A stretch of DNA of 40,927 bases, taken from positions 1-40,927 of the forward strand of contig QKHC01000037.1 in assembly GCA_003251175.1 (NCBI GenBank), written 5' to 3'. The notes below the pieces were generated by a model. That model did not search any database. It was not told where the DNA came from and was given only the letters and a program-made list of their open reading frames with translations. Source of the DNA: Gemmatimonadota bacterium. GTDB taxonomy: Bacteria > Gemmatimonadota > Gemmatimonadetes > Gemmatimonadales > GWC2-71-9. Below are positions 37,991-40,927 of this stretch, piece after piece. The position numbers were made by a program, and so were the translations under genes. Positions within the stretch are counted from its first letter, which is position 1, and each line of letters begins with the position of its first letter.

Positions 37991-40927
37991 CGGACGACGG
38001 ACTGTGGTACAAGGACGCCGTCTTCTATGAGGTCCGGATCGGGGCGTTCTACGACAGCGACGCCGATGGTAGCGGCGATGTGCGGGGCCTGACAGAGAAG
38101 CTCGACTACATCGAAAGTCTCGGCGTCGACACGATCTGGCTGCTGCCGCACTACCCGTCACCGCTGCGCGACGACGGGTATGACATCTCAGACTACACGT
38201 CCGTTCACCCCGACCTCGGCACGCTCGCCGAGTTCAAGCAGCTCGTGCGCGAGGCGCACCGGCGCAACCTGCGCGTCGTCACGGAGCTGGTGCTCAATCA
38301 CATCTCCGACCAGCACCCGTGGTTCCAGCGCGCGCGTCAGGAGCCGAAAGGGCGCTGGCGCGACTTCTTTGTGTGGAGTGACACCCAGGACCCCTATCAC
38401 GAGGCCCGGGTGATCTTCAAGGATTTCGAATCGTCCAACTGGGCGTGGGATCCGGTCGCGCGCGCCTACTACTGGCACCGCTTCTACTCACACCAGCCGG
38501 ATCTCAACTTCGACAACCCCGCGGTGCGGCGGGCGGTGCTCGATGTGGTGGATTTCTGGCTCGGGCTCGGCGTCGATGGCTTGCGACTCGATGCAGTGCC
38601 ATACCTGTTCGAGCGTGAGGGCACCAATTGCGAGAATCTGCCCGAAACTCACGGGTTTCTGAAGTCGCTGCGCCGCCACGTCGACGAGCGATTCCGGCAC
38701 CGCATGCTGCTCGCCGAGGCGAATCAATGGCCTGAGGAGGCGGCCGCCTACTTCGGCGATGGGGATGAATGCCACATGGCGTTCCACTTTCCCATCATGC
38801 CTCGGCTGTTCATGGCGCTCCACATGGAGGACCGGTTCCCCATCGTGGATATCCTGGAGCAGACGCCGGCCATTCCTGACAACGCGCAATGGGCGCTGTT
38901 CCTGCGGAACCACGACGAGCTCACGCTCGAGATGGTGACGGACGAGGAGCGCGACTACATGTACCGCGTCTACGCCCATGACGCGAAGGCCCGCATCAAC
39001 CTCGGCATTCGCCGTCGGCTGGCGCCACTGCTGGGCAACCACCGCCGCCGCATCGAGCTGATGAACGCGCTGCTGTTCTCGCTCCCGGGCACGCCCGTGA
39101 TCTACTACGGAGACGAGATCGGTATGGGCGATAACTTCTACCTCGGCGACCGCAACGGCGTCCGCACGCCGATGCAGTGGAGCGCCGACCGCAATGCGGG
39201 GTTCTCGCGTGCCAATCCCCAGCGCCTCTACCTGCCGGTGATCGTCGACCCCGAGTATCACTACGAAGCGGTCAACGTCGAGGCGCAGGAAAACAACCCC
39301 TCGTCCCTGCTGTGGTGGACCCGGCGCATGATCGCGCTGCGGAAGCGCTACCGGGCGTTCGGTCGCGGGCCGCTGGAGTTCGTTTCCGGTCGCAACCCCA
39401 AAGTGCTCGCCTTCGTGCGAACGTGGGAAGACGAGCAGGTACTGGTGGTGGCGAATCTGTCCCGCTACGCGCAGTACGTCGAGCTGGATCTCGCCCGGTA
39501 TGCCGGCGCTACGCCGATCGAGGTGTTTGGCAGCACCGAGTTCCGACCGATCGACGCGACGCCCTACATGCTCACCCTGGGACCGCACGGATTCTACTGG
39601 TTTGTCCTGGTTACCCAGCGTCCGAAGGCGGTGATCGGGCCCGACGGGCGCGGCCTGTCGGTGGTCGAAGTTGCTGGCGAGTGGACGACCGCGCTCCGTG
39701 AGGACGGCGGGGAGGCGCTGAGCGGCGCGCTGCTGGCCTTCCTGCGTGTCCAGCGCTGGTACGGCGGTAAGGCGCGGCGGGCGGCGCAGGTGACGGTGCA
39801 GGACACCGTCCGCCTGGCGCTCGACGGCCGGGAGGTGTGGCTGGCCCTCGTGCACGCGACCTACACGGAGGGTGATCCCGATACCTACCTGCTGACGCTG
39901 GGGTGGGCCGAGGGGGACGAAGCGACCGAGCTCGAGCGGACCGCGCCCGAACGCCTCATCGCGAGGATCGGCGTGCGCGTGAACGGGGAGCGCCGGGAAG
40001 GCCTGCTCCACGAGGCCACCGCCGAGCCGGCGGTCGCGCGCGGCCTGCTCGACGCGGTGCTGCGCCGCCGCCGCTTCCGCGGCGCGATCGGCGCAATCCG
40101 GGGAGGCACCACGCAGCGGGCGTCGAGCTATCGCGGGGTGGTGGTGGCGGAGCTCGAGACCCGCGTCGGACGCGCGGAGCAGAGCAACACCTCGATCACG
40201 TTCGGTGATCGGTTGATGCTGAAGGTGGTGCGCCGCGTCGGGCCGGGGATCAACCCGGACCTCGAGATCGGGCGCTTTCTCACGGAGCGGGTCGGATTCG
40301 GCAACATCGCGCCCGTGGTGGGGGCGCTGGAGTATGGTCGTGACGAGGCGGAGCCCGCGACGCTCGCGGTCCTCACGCAGTACGTGGATAACGAAGGCGA
40401 CGCGTGGCGCTTCACCTGTGACGAGCTGGAGCGGTACGTGGAACGGGTGTCCGCGCGGCCCCGTGAAGCGGGCGGACCGCCGCCATCGGACGCCCGGGTG
40501 CTCGCCCTCACCGGAGAGGATCTGCCCCCGGAGGCCCTGGAGCTGATCGGCGGGTATCTCGAAAGCGCGCGCCTGATGGGGAGCCGCACGGCGGAGCTGC
40601 ACATGGCGCTCGCCTCCGCCCCGAAAGATCCGGCGTTCGGCGCCGAGCGCTTCTCGACGCTCTACCAGCGCAGTCTCTACCAGTCGATGCGGACGCTCGC
40701 GCGGCGCGTGCTGCGGGAGCTGGCAGAGGCACAGGGTCGACTGCCCGCCGAGACTGCTAGCCTCGCCGGTCGCGTAGCGAGCTCGGAGACCAGGATCCTC
40801 CAGGCCTTCCGCCGCGTCCTGGGGCGCCGCATCACGGCGATGCGCATCCGCTGCCACGGCGACTACCATCTCGGGCAGCTGCTGTACACCGGGAAGGACT
40901 TCGTGATCATCGATTTCGAGGGCGAGC
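37987..40927 (+). CDS. treS: Trehalose synthase/maltokinase fusion (TreS-Mak), 3' end outside window
   Basis: At least 980 residues, open to the window edge. Residues 1-540 are trehalose synthase (GH13), which interconverts trehalose and maltose: WYKDAVFYEVRIGAFYDSD, Asp202 in GLRLDAVPYLF, Glu244 in LLAEANQWPEE and Asp310 in RNHDELTLEM. From about 570 the chain continues into maltokinase (VQRWYGGKAR near 587), whose active site HGDYHLGQLL (about 957) and DFEGE (about 975) are the last residues seen; it phosphorylates maltose to maltose-1-phosphate with ATP. The fusion feeds GlgE, encoded directly before with ATGA overlap. Branching enzyme (glgB) commonly follows and may lie beyond the edge. 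Only about 100-150 residues should be missing. Confidence 0.95.
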   Translation, partial: MTDDGLWYKDAVFYEVRIGAFYDSDADGSGDVRGLTEKLDYIESLGVDTIWLLPHYPSPLRDDGYDISDYTSVHPDLGTLAEFKQLVREAHRRNLRVVTELVLNHISDQHPWFQRARQEPKGRWRDFFVWSDTQDPYHEARVIFKDFESSNWAWDPVARAYYWHRFYSHQPDLNFDNPAVRRAVLDVVDFWLGLGVDGLRLDAVPYLFEREGTNCENLPETHGFLKSLRRHVDERFRHRMLLAEANQWPEEAAAYFGDGDECHMAFHFPIMPRLFMALHMEDRFPIVDILEQTPAIPDNAQWALFLRNHDELTLEMVTDEERDYMYRVYAHDAKARINLGIRRRLAPLLGNHRRRIELMNALLFSLPGTPVIYYGDEIGMGDNFYLGDRNGVRTPMQWSADRNAGFSRANPQRLYLPVIVDPEYHYEAVNVEAQENNPSSLLWWTRRMIALRKRYRAFGRGPLEFVSGRNPKVLAFVRTWEDEQVLVVANLSRYAQYVELDLARYAGATPIEVFGSTEFRPIDATPYMLTLGPHGFYWFVLVTQRPKAVIGPDGRGLSVVEVAGEWTTALREDGGEALSGALLAFLRVQRWYGGKARRAAQVTVQDTVRLALDGREVWLALVHATYTEGDPDTYLLTLGWAEGDEATELERTAPERLIARIGVRVNGERREGLLHEATAEPAVARGLLDAVLRRRRFRGAIGAIRGGTTQRASSYRGVVVAELETRVGRAEQSNTSITFGDRLMLKVVRRVGPGINPDLEIGRFLTERVGFGNIAPVVGALEYGRDEAEPATLAVLTQYVDNEGDAWRFTCDELERYVERVSARPREAGGPPPSDARVLALTGEDLPPEALELIGGYLESARLMGSRTAELHMALASAPKDPAFGAERFSTLYQRSLYQSMRTLARRVLRELAEAQGRLPAETASLAGRVASSETRILQAFRRVLGRRITAMRIRCHGDYHLGQLLYTGKDFVIIDFEGE

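Noticed and set aside
38488-40869. 793-codon reverse frame
   Set aside because: Antisense to the treS-maltokinase fusion; no domain motifs.

Overview
The window is 40.9 kb of gene-dense, high-GC bacterial DNA with no RNA genes, insertion sequences or CRISPR arrays that I can see. It suggests a diderm: there are outer-membrane beta-barrels with C-terminal aromatic residues, periplasmic multihaem cytochromes and lipoprotein signals. A zinc-ribbon/kinase/PEGA protein, many secreted beta-barrels and the GC-rich style fit Gemmatimonadota best, but Acidobacteriota, Myxococcota or a related candidate phylum cannot be excluded from sequence alone. Genes are packed into long runs; thirteen junctions are 4-nt ATGA or GTGA stop/start overlaps.

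Layout. (1) 2-1471: the end of an ACSF3/MatB-like malonyl-CoA synthetase. (2) 1477-9152: a candidate respiratory or extracellular electron-transfer locus. It has a dihaem cytochrome b, a 20-haem and a 16-haem cytochrome, a beta-barrel with an SH3-like periplasmic part and a Rieske-like small protein. Across a 470-nt gap lies a divergent membrane-anchored Fe-S/flavin reductase whose domain order looks circularly permuted. (3) 9155-17253: a catabolic operon with a three-subunit molybdenum hydroxylase (large subunit fused to CoxG), an NCS1 nucleobase/hydantoin-type transporter, a cyclase-family metal hydrolase and an amidase. It is most easily read as uptake, hydroxylation, ring opening and deamidation of an N-heterocycle. 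(4) 17378-20986: a signalling/envelope operon (lipoprotein, Ser/Thr kinase with PEGA domain, FlgD-like secreted protein, beta-barrel). (5) 21129-22142: a tandem VOC-domain protein with a histone-H1-like basic tail.

(6) 22152-31793: a compact operon for anaerobic benzoyl-CoA degradation, led by a TetR regulator. In transcription order it is tetR, ring hydrolase (Oah/BamA type), SDR, dienoyl-CoA hydratase (Dch type), ATP-dependent benzoyl-CoA reductase subunits C, B, A and D, a small CxxC protein, a Had-type zinc dehydrogenase, hemerythrin and a CAP-domain protein. Together these would take benzoyl-CoA to 3-hydroxypimeloyl-CoA and perhaps one step further. A near-consensus promoter overlapped by a symmetric double operator lies upstream. 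No aryl-CoA ligase, ferredoxin or ferredoxin-reducing enzyme is in the window.

(7) 31917-34937: a divergent large secreted protein with an N-terminal barrel-like part and phospholipase-D-like HKD motifs. (8) 35069-35724: two small reverse-strand genes. (9) 35990-40927: glgE and a treS-maltokinase fusion (cut by the window end), the trehalose-to-alpha-glucan pathway.

Assignments rest on motifs and remembered family patterns; no searches were run.
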